Shown piece by piece: positions 16,569-26,088 of a DNA stretch of 64,000 nt (the first letter of the stretch is position 1; each line of letters opens with the position of its first letter). Location: the NCBI RefSeq assembly GCF_029207565.1, contig NZ_JANCMW010000001.1:434001-498000 (forward strand), in the 5' to 3' direction. The position numbers were made by a program, and so were the translations under genes. The stretch is from Marinobacter iranensis. GTDB taxonomy: Bacteria; Pseudomonadota; Gammaproteobacteria; Pseudomonadales; Oleiphilaceae. A model generated the notes under the pieces. The model made no database searches. It saw nothing but the letters and a program-made list of their open reading frames with translations, and had not been told where the DNA came from.

Positions 16569-18329
16569 ATGTGTTCCCACATTCACGTCCTGTTTCTCCG
16601 CCGGCTGCGAATTGTCTGGCTCCTGTTGTCGGCATTGCCGGGACTTTCCTGGGCACAGCAAGTGGAGGTGGAAGTTCAGGGTGACTATCCACAGTTGCAG
16701 GACAACGCCGAGGCCTTTTTGGGTGAGGTTGAGGGCCGCAGCGCAGGCAGCCTGAGGCGCTACGCCAGCACCGCAGAGGCGCAGGTGGAGGAGGCGCTCC
16801 GTGCGCTTGGCTACTACAGCCCGGTTATTCAGTGGGAGGTTGTTGAGCCATCCGCCGAGGATGAAACGCCCGCCCGCCTGGTACTGACGGTTCAACCTGG
16901 AGAGCCCGTTCGCGTACGTTCCCGACAGGTATCAATCGAGGGCCCAGCGAACCAGGACCCCGACTTCGTTGGGACCCTGCCGGAGAAGCCCGCCGAGGGC
17001 GATGTGCTGAATCATGGCCAGTACAGTACGTTGCGGCAGACCATCCAGAATCGTGCCACCCGACTGGGGTATTTCGACGGTGAATTCACCACCCGCCGGC
17101 TGGAAGTCGACCCTGAGCAACGAGTGGCGGATATCACCCTGGTTTTCCGCAGTGGCATGCGTTACCGCTTGGGGGAGGTGAGCTTCCGGGAAGGGCATGG
17201 GTTCGAGGAACAGTTGCTGGAGCAGTTTGTTCGTTTTGAGCCTGGTGAAATCTACCATTCGGACAAAATTGCCAGGCTCAGCAGCGATCTATCCAACAGT
17301 GGCTATTTTTCCGGTGTGGACATCGACGCATCACCGGGTAGCGCCGTGGATGGGGTCATACCGGTATCGGTGGGCCTGACCACCCGTCCGCCGCGCTCAG
17401 TGGCGGCCGGTGTCGGTTTCTCCACCGATGTGGGGCCGCGTTTCAGCGGTAACTGGCGGGAGCACTGGATTAATCCCATGGGGCACCGACGGGGTGCCGA
17501 AACCGAGCTCTCGGCGCCGCGACAGAATGTGGGCGCCTGGTACGAACTGCCCCTGGACCCGCCCATGACGGATTCGATTCGTCTTTCCGCCGGTTATCAG
17601 CGGGAGGATATTGAAGATGTGGAATCCGAACTGCTTACCCTGGGCCAGCAATGGAAACACCAGCTTGACGACGGCTGGCTGCAGGTGGCTTCGATTCGCT
17701 GGGAAGGTGAACGTTTCCGCATTGGCGATGAGGAGACCGAGCAGAGTAGCCTGCTGTTGCCGGGACTGGGCTATTCGAAGCTACACGCGGATTCGCCTCT
17801 GGATCCCTCCCGTGGTTATCGTATCCAGTTTGATGTGACCGGCTCCCACAGGGCTGTGTTGTCTGACGTGGACATCCTGCACGCCAATGTTCTCGTAAAA
17901 GGGCTCTATACCCTGGCGGACAATCACCGTTTTCTGTCCCGGTTCCAGTTTGGTGCTGTTGCCACCAACCGTTTTTCGGATGTGCCGCCGTCACTGCGGT
18001 TTTTTGCCGGTGGTGACCAGACTGTCCGTGGCTATGGTTACGAAACCCTGTCCCCAAGGAACAGCGAGGGTATTGCAGTGGGTGGTCGATTCCTGATGGT
18101 GGGCAGCGTCGAGTATCAGTATCAGTTTGCCGATAACTGGCGGGTGGCGGCGTTTGTTGATGAGGGTAATGCCGTTGATGAGCTGTCTGACCCGCTGGCG
18201 ACCGGCGCCGGCCTGGGTCTTCGCTGGATCAGCCCTGTAGGCCCGCTGCGCCTGGATATCGCCAAGGGGCTGGATCCCGAATTTGGTGGTGAGTGGCGAA
18301 TTCACTTTTCCATGGGGCCGGAGTTATGA
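16569..18329 (+). CDS. tamA: Translocation and assembly module outer-membrane protein TamA
   Basis: Omp85-family outer-membrane protein that, with TamB, helps insert outer-membrane proteins and may support phospholipid transport. The roughly 586 residues begin with a signal peptide ending LSWAQ. About 240 residues of POTRA repeats follow, then a C-terminal 16-strand barrel with the loop-6 signature GGDQTVRGYGYETLSPRN and the family end motif DPEFGGEWRIHFSMG. The ATG at 16569 is preferred over the adjacent TTG. Its stop overlaps the tamB start (ATGA), showing translational coupling. Confidence 0.93.
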   Translation: MCSHIHVLFLRRLRIVWLLLSALPGLSWAQQVEVEVQGDYPQLQDNAEAFLGEVEGRSAGSLRRYASTAEAQVEEALRALGYYSPVIQWEVVEPSAEDETPARLVLTVQPGEPVRVRSRQVSIEGPANQDPDFVGTLPEKPAEGDVLNHGQYSTLRQTIQNRATRLGYFDGEFTTRRLEVDPEQRVADITLVFRSGMRYRLGEVSFREGHGFEEQLLEQFVRFEPGEIYHSDKIARLSSDLSNSGYFSGVDIDASPGSAVDGVIPVSVGLTTRPPRSVAAGVGFSTDVGPRFSGNWREHWINPMGHRRGAETELSAPRQNVGAWYELPLDPPMTDSIRLSAGYQREDIEDVESELLTLGQQWKHQLDDGWLQVASIRWEGERFRIGDEETEQSSLLLPGLGYSKLHADSPLDPSRGYRIQFDVTGSHRAVLSDVDILHANVLVKGLYTLADNHRFLSRFQFGAVATNRFSDVPPSLRFFAGGDQTVRGYGYETLSPRNSEGIAVGGRFLMVGSVEYQYQFADNWRVAAFVDEGNAVDELSDPLATGAGLGLRWISPVGPLRLDIAKGLDPEFGGEWRIHFSMGPEL

Positions 18330-21300
18330 GCGAAGAGGCGAAAACTCCCAGGCCAAAACGCCTGAGAAACTGGCTGTTGGTCGCCCTGGCGGTTATCGTG
18401 CTGCTGCCTGTGTTGGTAGTGGGGTTACTGTTGCTGGCGCTACGCTCGGAAACCGGTACCGCCTGGGTGATCGACCAGATTCCCGGCCTGGAGGTAAAGC
18501 AGGGGCAGGGGTCGTTGCTCGGGCAGTGGCAGGCGTCCTCCCTGACCTGGCAGGGCTATGGTGTCGGGGTGCAAGTGGAAGCCCCGGTCGTCGACTGGTC
18601 GCCAACCTGTCTTTTCAACAAGCAGCTTTGCCTGGAAAGGTTGCTGGCGGACAGCATCGACCTGACGCTGCAATCATCCGGTGAGCCCCCGCAGGAAAGC
18701 AGCGATATCAGCCTCCCCGGCGTCAACCTTCCATTGGGACTGGCGATCCGGGAAGTGAATCTTGGCCCCTTCACCCTCAACGACGCCAAGGTTTGGGACA
18801 GGCTCCAGTTGAAGGCCGAGGGTTCCGGTTCGGACTGGCATCTGCAGAATCTTGCTTTTGTTCGCGATGATATCAGGATTGACGGATCCGGCCGGGTCCA
18901 GACCCGGGGCGACTGGCCTCTGGATCTGGACGTTGGTATTGAACTTCCACCGCCTTACGGGGCTGGCTGGCAACTGGCCCTCAATCTGACCGGAAGTGTT
19001 GCCGACCTGAGGGTCAAGGGCCAGAGCAGCGGCTACCTCGAAGCGACCCTCGCGGGCCGGGTGGCACCTCTGGAAAGCGCGCTGCCTGCGGAACTGACTG
19101 TCAGGTCCAGCCACTTTGCTCCCGCAGAGGGGCTGCCGGAAACCCTGGTACTTGAGGACACCGTGGTTTCCCTGAAGGGCAGCCTCGAGAATGGCTTCCG
19201 TTCCGACTCCCGCACATCGTTGCCGGGTACTACTGGCGATATCCCTGTTTCCCTGAAGGGGTTAATTACCACTGCAGGCGTTGAGGAGCTTGATCTCGAG
19301 CTGACCGGGCCCGCCAAAGCGGACGCAGAGGCAGGGCATCTTTCCGTGACCGGAAATATGAGCTGGCAGGAAGCGTTCCAGGCGGAGGCCGAAGTGAGCC
19401 TGGAAGCCTTCCCCTGGTATAGCCTGATTCCGGATTTTGAAAAGCCACCGGTGACCCTGAGCCGGCTCAATGGTGATGTCAGCTACCAGGCTGGTGCCTA
19501 TCAGGCGAGTATCAATGCCAGTGTCAGCGGGCCCATGGGGGATGCTGATATGGCGGCAGACCTGGATGGTGATATGGAGTCTGTTGCTGTCACCAGCCTG
19601 CGTGTCAATACGGGAGCGGGTTTCCTTGGTGGGCAGGCGGATGTGGCGTTCGCCGATCAGTTGTCCTGGGACGCCAGCCTGGAACTGGACAGCTTCAACC
19701 CCGGTTACTGGTTGCCTGCCCTGGAGGCAAGTCTCAGTGGTGATATTGATACCAGTGGCCAACTGGATGACACGGGTGCTCCATCGCTGCAGGCGCGATG
19801 GGACCTGTCTGGAACATGGAGGGCCAATGAGGCCCTGATAAGGGGGGGCTTGACCAGTGATGCCGGAATTTGGGAGTTGTCCGACCTGGAGTTGGACGTC
19901 GGTGCCAACCGGCTAGTGGGCCAGGGCCGCTGGGGGCGGGAGATTTCAGGTGGTCTGGAGCTGGAATTGCCGGCACCGGAGGTTTTCCTGCCTGGGCTGG
20001 CGGGCTCCGTACGTGGAACGGTGTCGGTTTCCGGTACCGCGAACCAGCCACAAGGCAGCGCAAGTATCACCGGCTCCGGACTGGCCTGGGAGGACCAACT
20101 CAGCGTCGAGAGCCTGGAGCTGACTGCGGCACTTCGGGAAGGGTTTGATGTGCAGGCAGACCTTCAGGGAACGGAAGTTCGCTATGGCGAGCAACTACTT
20201 CAGGAGCTTTCGCTGGCATTAACAGGAACCCGCGATAATCACCAACTCACGCTCAACGCCGTGCACGAAGAGGCGGAACTGACGCTGTCCCTGGCCGGGG
20301 ATGCTGCTGACAGCTGGAACGCCTGGGCAGGTGCCCTGGAGCAGGGGCGCGTGGATATCCCGGCACAGGACCAGCAATGGACGCTGTCGGGGCCTGCGGA
20401 CCTGGCCTACACCGACACCGGCACGCTCACCCTGGGCAACCATTGCTGGCAATGGGACCAGGCGTCCATATGCGCCGAGGACCAGACGCTGCTGCCGACA
20501 CAGGACATTGCCTACCGCATCGAGAATTTTCCCACCACCGCACTGTCGCCGCTGATGCCAGAGACATTGCGCTGGGATGCCCGATTGAACGCCGACGTGC
20601 GACTGGTGATGGACGGGGATGGTCCGGACGGCGAAATATCCGTGGATGCCGGCTCCGGCGCGTTTGAAGTGCTGGTCCGGGACGAATGGGAAAGCCTGAG
20701 CTACGACACCTTCACCACTCGACTTAACCTCCGGCCGGAGGTTGCGGAGCTTGATCTGAGGTTACAGGGCCCGGAACTGGGCAATCTGTCTGTCGGAATG
20801 TCGGTGAATCCGGACAGTGAGGCGCGGGAAGTTGACGGCCAGTTCCGGATTGATGGCCTGGATATCGCCATGGCCGGTATCTTTGCCGGGCTGGAAGTGG
20901 TTGAAGGCGAACTCAACGGCGAGGGAACCCTGTCTGGCCCCTTGATGAAACCGGCGGTGAACGGAGAGATTTCGCTGACCGGAGGGCACATCGCCGACCC
21001 ACGGCTTCCGATACCCCTTGAGGACATGGTGGTGAGCCTGGAGCTGAATGGCTATGCCGCCGATCTGTCCGGGCGCTGGCGGAGCAATGAGCGTGGCAAG
21101 GGCAATATCGAGGGCACGCTGGCATGGGAATCCGAGCCGTCGGTTGAGGTCCGGCTGACCGGCGACCGCCTGCCTTTCAGTTACGAACCCTATGCCCAGG
21201 TGGAACTGGTGCCTGATATCACCATCGCCTACGAAGCGGGCGATTTATCGGTGTCTGGTAGCCTGGAAGTGCCCAGGGGAACCATCGAGATACGGGAGTT

Positions 21301-22060
21301 GCCCGCCCAGGCAGTCTCCGTGTCCGAGGACGAAGTCATCGTTGGTGCCGAGGAAGAGAAAGCCGGTCTGCGTTCCCTGAATATGGACGTTACCGTGGTG
21401 GTGGGCGAGGATCAGGTCAGCTTCAGCGGTTTCGGAGTGACGGGAGACCTTGAGGGCACACTGCGTATTGGCAATAACATGGATACCCGGGGCGCCCTGC
21501 AGCTGGTAGACGGGCGCTATGAGGCCTATGGCCAGGAGCTGGAACTGCGACGGGCCAGGCTGGTGTTTGTGGGGCCTTTGTCGGAACCCTACCTGGACAT
21601 TGAAGCGGTAAGGCGCGTGGACACCGTGGTGGCAGGTATCCGGCTCAGCGGCCCGGTAAGTTCCCCGCGGACGGAAGTATTCTCCGAGCCCGAAATGCCC
21701 CAGACCGATGCGCTGTCCTATGTGATCCTCGGCCGCGCCCCACAGAGCCGTGGTGATGAAGGTCAGATGAGCCGGGCGGCCATTTCCCTGGGCCTGACCC
21801 AGGCCAACAAGGTGACCCAGGGAATTGGTGAGGAATTCGGAATACGCAATCTGATGCTGGAAGCGGAAGGTTCAGGGGACGAATCCGCAGTGGTGGCCAG
21901 TGGTTACCTGACGGACGAACTGAGTATCCGGTACGGAGTGGGGATCTTCCAGCCGATCACCACAGTCGCGCTACGTTATGACATCGGACGGTATTTCTAT
22001 GTGGAGGCCGCCAGTGGCCTGGCAGCCTCCCTGGATATTTTCTATACCCGGGATTTCTGA
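18326..22060 (+). CDS. tamB: Translocation and assembly module protein TamB
   Basis: Inner-membrane-anchored AsmA-like protein spanning the periplasm to contact TamA. The 1244 residues have one N-terminal membrane helix (about 18-40), then a very long beta-rich region with no strong motifs, and the DUF490 end. That end includes ALSYVILGRAPQ, IGEEFGIRNLMLEAEG, the pattern SGYLTDELSIRYGVGIFQP and terminal FYTRDF. The start overlaps the tamA stop by four bases, replacing a longer in-frame start at 18293 that lies inside tamA. The length is typical for the family. Confidence 0.93.
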   Translation: MSEEAKTPRPKRLRNWLLVALAVIVLLPVLVVGLLLLALRSETGTAWVIDQIPGLEVKQGQGSLLGQWQASSLTWQGYGVGVQVEAPVVDWSPTCLFNKQLCLERLLADSIDLTLQSSGEPPQESSDISLPGVNLPLGLAIREVNLGPFTLNDAKVWDRLQLKAEGSGSDWHLQNLAFVRDDIRIDGSGRVQTRGDWPLDLDVGIELPPPYGAGWQLALNLTGSVADLRVKGQSSGYLEATLAGRVAPLESALPAELTVRSSHFAPAEGLPETLVLEDTVVSLKGSLENGFRSDSRTSLPGTTGDIPVSLKGLITTAGVEELDLELTGPAKADAEAGHLSVTGNMSWQEAFQAEAEVSLEAFPWYSLIPDFEKPPVTLSRLNGDVSYQAGAYQASINASVSGPMGDADMAADLDGDMESVAVTSLRVNTGAGFLGGQADVAFADQLSWDASLELDSFNPGYWLPALEASLSGDIDTSGQLDDTGAPSLQARWDLSGTWRANEALIRGGLTSDAGIWELSDLELDVGANRLVGQGRWGREISGGLELELPAPEVFLPGLAGSVRGTVSVSGTANQPQGSASITGSGLAWEDQLSVESLELTAALREGFDVQADLQGTEVRYGEQLLQELSLALTGTRDNHQLTLNAVHEEAELTLSLAGDAADSWNAWAGALEQGRVDIPAQDQQWTLSGPADLAYTDTGTLTLGNHCWQWDQASICAEDQTLLPTQDIAYRIENFPTTALSPLMPETLRWDARLNADVRLVMDGDGPDGEISVDAGSGAFEVLVRDEWESLSYDTFTTRLNLRPEVAELDLRLQGPELGNLSVGMSVNPDSEAREVDGQFRIDGLDIAMAGIFAGLEVVEGELNGEGTLSGPLMKPAVNGEISLTGGHIADPRLPIPLEDMVVSLELNGYAADLSGRWRSNERGKGNIEGTLAWESEPSVEVRLTGDRLPFSYEPYAQVELVPDITIAYEAGDLSVSGSLEVPRGTIEIRELPAQAVSVSEDEVIVGAEEEKAGLRSLNMDVTVVVGEDQVSFSGFGVTGDLEGTLRIGNNMDTRGALQLVDGRYEAYGQELELRRARLVFVGPLSEPYLDIEAVRRVDTVVAGIRLSGPVSSPRTEVFSEPEMPQTDALSYVILGRAPQSRGDEGQMSRAAISLGLTQANKVTQGIGEEFGIRNLMLEAEGSGDESAVVASGYLTDELSIRYGVGIFQPITTVALRYDIGRYFYVEAASGLAASLDIFYTRDF

Positions 22061-22086
22061 GTGCTCATGCCGCTCAGGTTCGGGGG

Positions 22087-22773
22087 TTACTCCAGTTCAA
22101 ACGTGGCACTCACGCGGGCCTGCAATTCCCGGGAACCTACCTCGGAGACTGCATCCGAGGTAGCGCGCATTTCCGCCATCATCGGAACCGGGGGCTGGTG
22201 GCCGCCATCCACGTTGATGTTGATCACCTCACCACACTGCTTCCCCAGCTCCCTGGCGACAAACTCGCAACGGGCCTTTGCATCTGCAATGGCGCCTGCG
22301 AGGGCCTGTTTGCGCAAACCGCTTTCATCGGAATGGAAAAACTGGTGGGGGCCAACGTTATAGTCCATACCCAGTGATTGTGCCTGCGCAAGAATCGGAT
22401 TGAGCAGGGAAAGGTCGTCAATGGTGAAGCTGACGGTCTGTGACGCAACAGCCATGCGCTCGGGTTCCTGTCCGCGCTCTTGCGAAGGTATCGAGCGGCT
22501 GTAGAGATTCAGGGAGGCGTCGCTGTAGGACTCGAGTTGGTCGCGGAAATCTTCTATACCTTCCCGCCACTGTTCCATCTGTTCGTTGACCCTTTGGGTG
22601 GCGGTCTCCGGGAGGTTGTGTTCGGCACTGGCGGTAAACTGCAGCCGGGCGCTGTCTGGCGTATACTTGACCGAGGCCTGACCGCTCAGGCTGACTTCTG
22701 CTGCCGCCACACCCAGGGGAAAGAGGATCAGGGCCGTTGGGGCCAGCAGGTATCGATGGACGTTGTGAAACAT
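22087..22773 (-). CDS. SIMPL (DUF541) domain periplasmic protein
   Basis: Members of this family are exported proteins of uncertain role, some linked with oxidative-stress tolerance. The 228 residues start with a signal peptide (about residues 1-24, ending GVAAAEV). The SIMPL domain follows, with SGQASVKYTPDSARLQ at its start and a conserved Cys-containing stretch near residue 182 (ARCEFVARELGKQCG). GGAG lies eight bases before the ATG. It is divergent from a 66-codon ORF with only 12 bases between the two start codons, and convergent with tamB. Confidence 0.85.
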   Translation of the reverse strand: MFHNVHRYLLAPTALILFPLGVAAAEVSLSGQASVKYTPDSARLQFTASAEHNLPETATQRVNEQMEQWREGIEDFRDQLESYSDASLNLYSRSIPSQERGQEPERMAVASQTVSFTIDDLSLLNPILAQAQSLGMDYNVGPHQFFHSDESGLRKQALAGAIADAKARCEFVARELGKQCGEVININVDGGHQPPVPMMAEMRATSDAVSEVGSRELQARVSATFELE

Positions 22774-22785
22774 TGTCGGATCTCC

Positions 22786-22986
22786 ATGTTATTACACAAG
22801 AATCAGGTCAGGTTGTCTCCCCGGGAGCGTGATGTCCTGTTCAGGCTGACCGGGAGTGATCCCCATTATGTGACCACCCGTCAGCAACTGAAAGAGTGGG
22901 CGGCCTGTTATTTGACGGCCCTGCCCGATGATGCCCGGGAAATCCGTGAAATCAAGGCCGTGCTGCAGCGTTACCTGCCGCTTTGA
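22786..22986 (+). CDS. Small hypothetical protein
   Basis: A 66-residue basic product with motifs LSPRERDVLFRLTG and DDAREIREIKAVLQRYLPL. It is amphipathic helical by eye, with no signal peptide. Function not recognised. No clear ribosome site precedes the ATG at 22786, and an in-frame extension reaches further into the divergent SIMPL gene. Its end overlaps the convergent GATase gene by 16 bases. It is kept because its composition looks coding and it fills the gap between two genes. Confidence 0.4.
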   Translation: MLLHKNQVRLSPRERDVLFRLTGSDPHYVTTRQQLKEWAACYLTALPDDAREIREIKAVLQRYLPL

Positions 22987-23735
22987 GGGCCAGTTTCATC
23001 ATATTCTTCGGCGTCAATGGGGGTGTCCAGTCGAATTAATTTCCTTTCTTCCGCAGCTTGCACAAAGTGGCTGAAAATCCGCCGGTGGCCGCCATGGTAG
23101 AGCAAATACTCCGGGTGCCACTGGATACCCATCAGCCATTGCCCCCAGGTGTTTTCAATCGCCTGAACAAAAAGGTCATTGTCGACGGCGACCACGCGCA
23201 GGTGGGTTCCCAGTTTTTTGATCGTCTGGCTATGGATGCGGTTGGCACCAATGACCGGCTTGTGCATCACTTGGCCGAGCCGGCTGTCGCTGACAACCCG
23301 AACAGTCTGCATGGGCAGCAACAGTGGCCGATGCCGTGTGTTCACCCGCAGTGGCGTCACGTTCTGACACAGTGACCCCCCACGGAAAATATTGATGAAT
23401 TGGGCCCCCCGGCAAATACCAAGCACTGGAATGCTCAGCTCTTCAGCCCTGGATAGCAGATGGAAATCGGTTTCGTCGCGGCGCAGGTCATATCGGGCGG
23501 TTACCTGAGGTGCCTGACCGTACCTTGACGGGTGAACATGAGTACCACCCGAAAGCACAAGACCGTCAAGAAGTGAGACGTCCACCTTTGACCCCGGACG
23601 GATAAAATGGGTGCGCGCGCCATGCAGGCGTAGCGCAAAGGTGATTAACCGGTGGGCAAGACTGCGGCGCGCCGGGCCACTGATACCGATCGTAAGCCCC
23701 GGGTGTTCGGGCTTTTCTGCCGTACTATCAGACAT
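22971..23735 (-). CDS. Class I glutamine amidotransferase-like hydrolase (peptidase C26 type)
   Basis: Cleaves gamma-glutamyl amide bonds; the best-known relatives are PuuD-like gamma-glutamyl-GABA hydrolases. The 254 residues contain the triad: nucleophile Cys108 in GICRGAQ, and His207/Glu209 in GIQWHPE. An oxyanion strand VLSGGTHVHPS lies near residue 60. Its start overlaps the end of the amidoligase gene by eight bases, so the two are translationally coupled and probably act in one pathway. Such ligase/GATase pairs have been proposed to make and trim, or feed ammonia into, amide-linked peptides. Confidence 0.85.
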   Translation of the reverse strand: MSDSTAEKPEHPGLTIGISGPARRSLAHRLITFALRLHGARTHFIRPGSKVDVSLLDGLVLSGGTHVHPSRYGQAPQVTARYDLRRDETDFHLLSRAEELSIPVLGICRGAQFINIFRGGSLCQNVTPLRVNTRHRPLLLPMQTVRVVSDSRLGQVMHKPVIGANRIHSQTIKKLGTHLRVVAVDNDLFVQAIENTWGQWLMGIQWHPEYLLYHGGHRRIFSHFVQAAEERKLIRLDTPIDAEEYDETGPQSGR

Positions 23736-24723
23736 AGTTTCCAGACCGGAGCCACTGATTGGACGTGTCCACCCAGCTATGGGTCAGGTTGTGAAAGCTC
23801 AGTTTCCGGCTGTTGCGGAATTCCGCCACCAATACCGAAAGATCGGCGGCGTTGGCAGCCAGTTGTTCCAGCACGACCCAGTCATTCCACACCGTTGAAA
23901 AATGCCAGTCGGGGTTGTCGATATCGCAGTCCGGTAACCGGTAATGCAGTGTCGGCCGGTTTTTGATGCGCTCGTCCCGGACGTATTCCGCCAACAGGTC
24001 GCTGTTCAGGTGGGCGAACAGGGGAAGCAGGTCCAGTGCCTTGTTCCGGGTGGGATTGTAGTGCAGGTAATCCCGCATTAGTTGTTCCATGTCCGGTGCG
24101 TAATCCTCAGACACCAGCAGATCAATGTAGGCACTGCTCCAGGGCTCAATGTAGCTGGTCAGCTTGCGACTGATATCCACCTGATGGCGTGCTTTCAGCC
24201 ACTCGTAGAGCGCGGCAAAGGCTTTCAGGTAACGAAGCAGGGTGGTGGCTTTCAGGTCCGGCAGTTCCGGATTCAATTGCAAACCAAAGGCATAATACAA
24301 AGCTTCACGGCTGCCCAGGGCACCGGCCTTGCGCAATTCATCACACAGGGTTTCAATGCGCTCCAGCTTGCTGAACGGCAGGGGAGGGCTGACGATCTCG
24401 AGTGGAACGATTTTCTCAGCGGCGGCGTCGATCACATTCATCGCCTGGCCGCCGAGTTCCCTGACCGATTCGGGAAGGCGTTCGTCCGTCAGGTCCAGTT
24501 CTTTTATGGGGTCCGAATCCAGTTCGATGGTAAATGCGCCAAGTTCGGTATCAATCTCGGCCACGTAACGCGCAACAGACTTGCCGGAGCCACCCAGCAG
24601 CTTGGCAGACAATGAGATGAGATCCTCGTAGCCAAGGCCGGACAGTTCAATTTCAACGCCAACCTTCCGTTCCTTGCCGTCGTCCGTGTTCAGTATGTCC
24701 GGCATTCTGCATCTGCTGCTCAT
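23728..24723 (-). CDS. Amidoligase family protein
   Basis: Predicted COOH-NH2 ligase related to glutamine synthetase and gamma-glutamyl ligases. The 331 residues show the family start KVGVEIELSGLGY, a central TIELDSDP segment, the IVSPPLPF motif and helical C-terminal parts with FGLQLNPELPD. These residues resemble the ATP/metal-binding Glu and Asn/His pattern of the family. It has no signal peptide. The downstream overlapping gene encodes a class I GATase, an association known for this family from comparative genomics. Substrate unknown. The ribosome site GAGGAGT lies about eight bases ahead of the ATG; lexA diverges from it 178 bases away. Confidence 0.75.
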   Translation of the reverse strand: MSSRCRMPDILNTDDGKERKVGVEIELSGLGYEDLISLSAKLLGGSGKSVARYVAEIDTELGAFTIELDSDPIKELDLTDERLPESVRELGGQAMNVIDAAAEKIVPLEIVSPPLPFSKLERIETLCDELRKAGALGSREALYYAFGLQLNPELPDLKATTLLRYLKAFAALYEWLKARHQVDISRKLTSYIEPWSSAYIDLLVSEDYAPDMEQLMRDYLHYNPTRNKALDLLPLFAHLNSDLLAEYVRDERIKNRPTLHYRLPDCDIDNPDWHFSTVWNDWVVLEQLAANAADLSVLVAEFRNSRKLSFHNLTHSWVDTSNQWLRSGNYV

Positions 24724-24829
24724 TCATGTGACTCCTCAATGGGTTGCATTTACCTTATCACAGTCGCTTGGTCGGCCAAGCGGGAACGGAGCACCGGAGC
24801 ACAGGCCTGTGAAAATTCGAAGGACGGGG

Positions 24830-24858
24830 TTTACACTGGATAAAACACTGTATATAGT
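24830..24858 (+). promoter_or_regulatory. Sigma-70 promoter of lexA
   Basis: -35 TTTACA (24830-24835), 17-base spacer, -10 TATAGT (24853-24858). The first LexA box covers the -10 and the second lies just downstream, so bound LexA would block its own transcription. Confidence 0.75.
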
Positions 24859-24881
24859 CAAATCACTGTATATAAAAACAG
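24848..24881 (+). promoter_or_regulatory. Two LexA (SOS) boxes before lexA
   Basis: Box 2 (24866-24881) is CTGTATATAAAAACAG, matching CTG-N10-CAG perfectly. Box 1 (24848-24863), CTGTATATAGTCAAAT, matches only the left half well. A tandem pair is the usual arrangement for autoregulated lexA. Confidence 0.85.
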
Positions 24882-24901
24882 GGCTAACCGGGGCAACGTA
24901 A

Positions 24902-25510
24902 ATGAAGCTGACAGCTAGGCAGACACAGGTACTGGACATTATCCGTCGCTATCTTGACGAGACCGGATACCCGCCGACCCGTGCGGAAATTGCCGCGGAA
25001 CTTGGATTTCGTTCCGCCAACGCCGCCGAAGAACATTTGCGAGCGCTGGCCCGCAAGGGTGCTATCGAGATGGTGCCGGGAGCCAGCCGGGGAATACGCC
25101 TTCCCGAAGTGGAAGCCGACCTTGGTTTGCCGGTGATTGGTCAGGTCGCTGCCGGCAGCCCCATCCTTGCCCAGGAACACATTGAGGATCATTGCACCCT
25201 GCAGCCGGAGTTTTTCTCCCCATCGGCGGATTACCTGCTCAGGGTGCGTGGTATGAGCATGAAGGATATTGGCATTTTTGACGGCGATCTGCTTGCGGTG
25301 CATCGGACACATGATGTGCACAACGGCCAGATCGTTGTGGCGCGGGTAGGTGAGGAAGTCACCGTCAAGCGTTTCCGCAAGGAAGGCTCGAAAGTGTACC
25401 TGATCGCAGAGAATGAGGAATTTCAACCCATAGAAGTGGATCTGTCAGAACAGGAACTCTTCATAGAAGGGCTGGGCGTAGGGGTGATCCGACGTTCGGA
25501 CCTTCACTGA
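24902..25510 (+). CDS. lexA: LexA repressor (SOS regulator, autoprotease)
   Basis: Represses DNA-damage genes and cleaves itself when RecA filaments form. The 202 residues match E. coli LexA in length. The winged helix-turn-helix spans about residues 1-65 ([22 protein letters not shown]). Cleavage occurs at Ala84-Gly85, with catalytic Ser119 in RGMSMKD and Lys156 in VTVKRF. Two SOS boxes precede it. sulA follows after 82 bases with no separate SOS box visible, suggesting joint transcription as in Pseudomonas. Confidence 0.97.
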   Translation: MKLTARQTQVLDIIRRYLDETGYPPTRAEIAAELGFRSANAAEEHLRALARKGAIEMVPGASRGIRLPEVEADLGLPVIGQVAAGSPILAQEHIEDHCTLQPEFFSPSADYLLRVRGMSMKDIGIFDGDLLAVHRTHDVHNGQIVVARVGEEVTVKRFRKEGSKVYLIAENEEFQPIEVDLSEQELFIEGLGVGVIRRSDLH

Positions 25511-25592
25511 TACCCGGATACCCGAACATTCAGGCAAACACCTGCAAAGAGTAAACACCGCAGGCGAAGCTTAACGGCAAGTGAGGCTTATC

Positions 25593-26084
25593 ATGGAACA
25601 ACTCAGCTTTAATCAGAATCTGGCTTATGCTCACGGAGGTGGCAGGTTTGTCGGCCCAGAGGCTGCCGGTATGAGCAGCCATGATATCGTCAAGGCGCCT
25701 TCCGCCAGAGCCCGTCCGGCCAAGCCACCGGCTGGCAACGTCACCGAAATTATTTTGCCTGAAGGCCAGGTTGAGAATTTCCAGTTGTTGCTGCCCATGC
25801 TTACCCAACTGAATCAGGAAAAGCGCTGGCTCGCCTGGATAGACCCACCCCAGAGTCTTGTCAGTAAGTGGCAAACCATGCGGGGCATTGTTGCGGGAGA
25901 GTTGCTGGTGTTGCGCTCTACTCCAGACTACCCGGCCGGGCAGCTTGCGGAACGGGCACTGAGTGCCGGTACCTGCCACGCAGTGGTGATGTGGACTCGT
26001 AAACTGGGCCGGGAAGCCCTGGCGTCGCTGGAACAGGCCTCAGCCAGGGGTAATAGCCACGGTGTGGTGCTGCGCCAGCGTTGA
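25593..26084 (+). CDS. sulA: SOS cell-division inhibitor SulA
   Basis: Binds FtsZ to halt division during DNA damage. The 163 residues carry the SulA core: VTEIILPEGQVENFQLLLP, then LNQEKRWLAWIDPP and a C-terminal GTCHAVVMWTRKL stretch, resembling a RecA-like fold without ATP motifs. The ATG at 25593 is chosen because GTGAGG lies seven bases upstream; the GTG of that same element could be mistaken for a start. lexA lies upstream on the same strand and the small gene downstream is convergent, the order known from pseudomonads. Confidence 0.85.
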   Translation: MEQLSFNQNLAYAHGGGRFVGPEAAGMSSHDIVKAPSARARPAKPPAGNVTEIILPEGQVENFQLLLPMLTQLNQEKRWLAWIDPPQSLVSKWQTMRGIVAGELLVLRSTPDYPAGQLAERALSAGTCHAVVMWTRKLGREALASLEQASARGNSHGVVLRQR

Positions 26085-26088
26085 TGAT

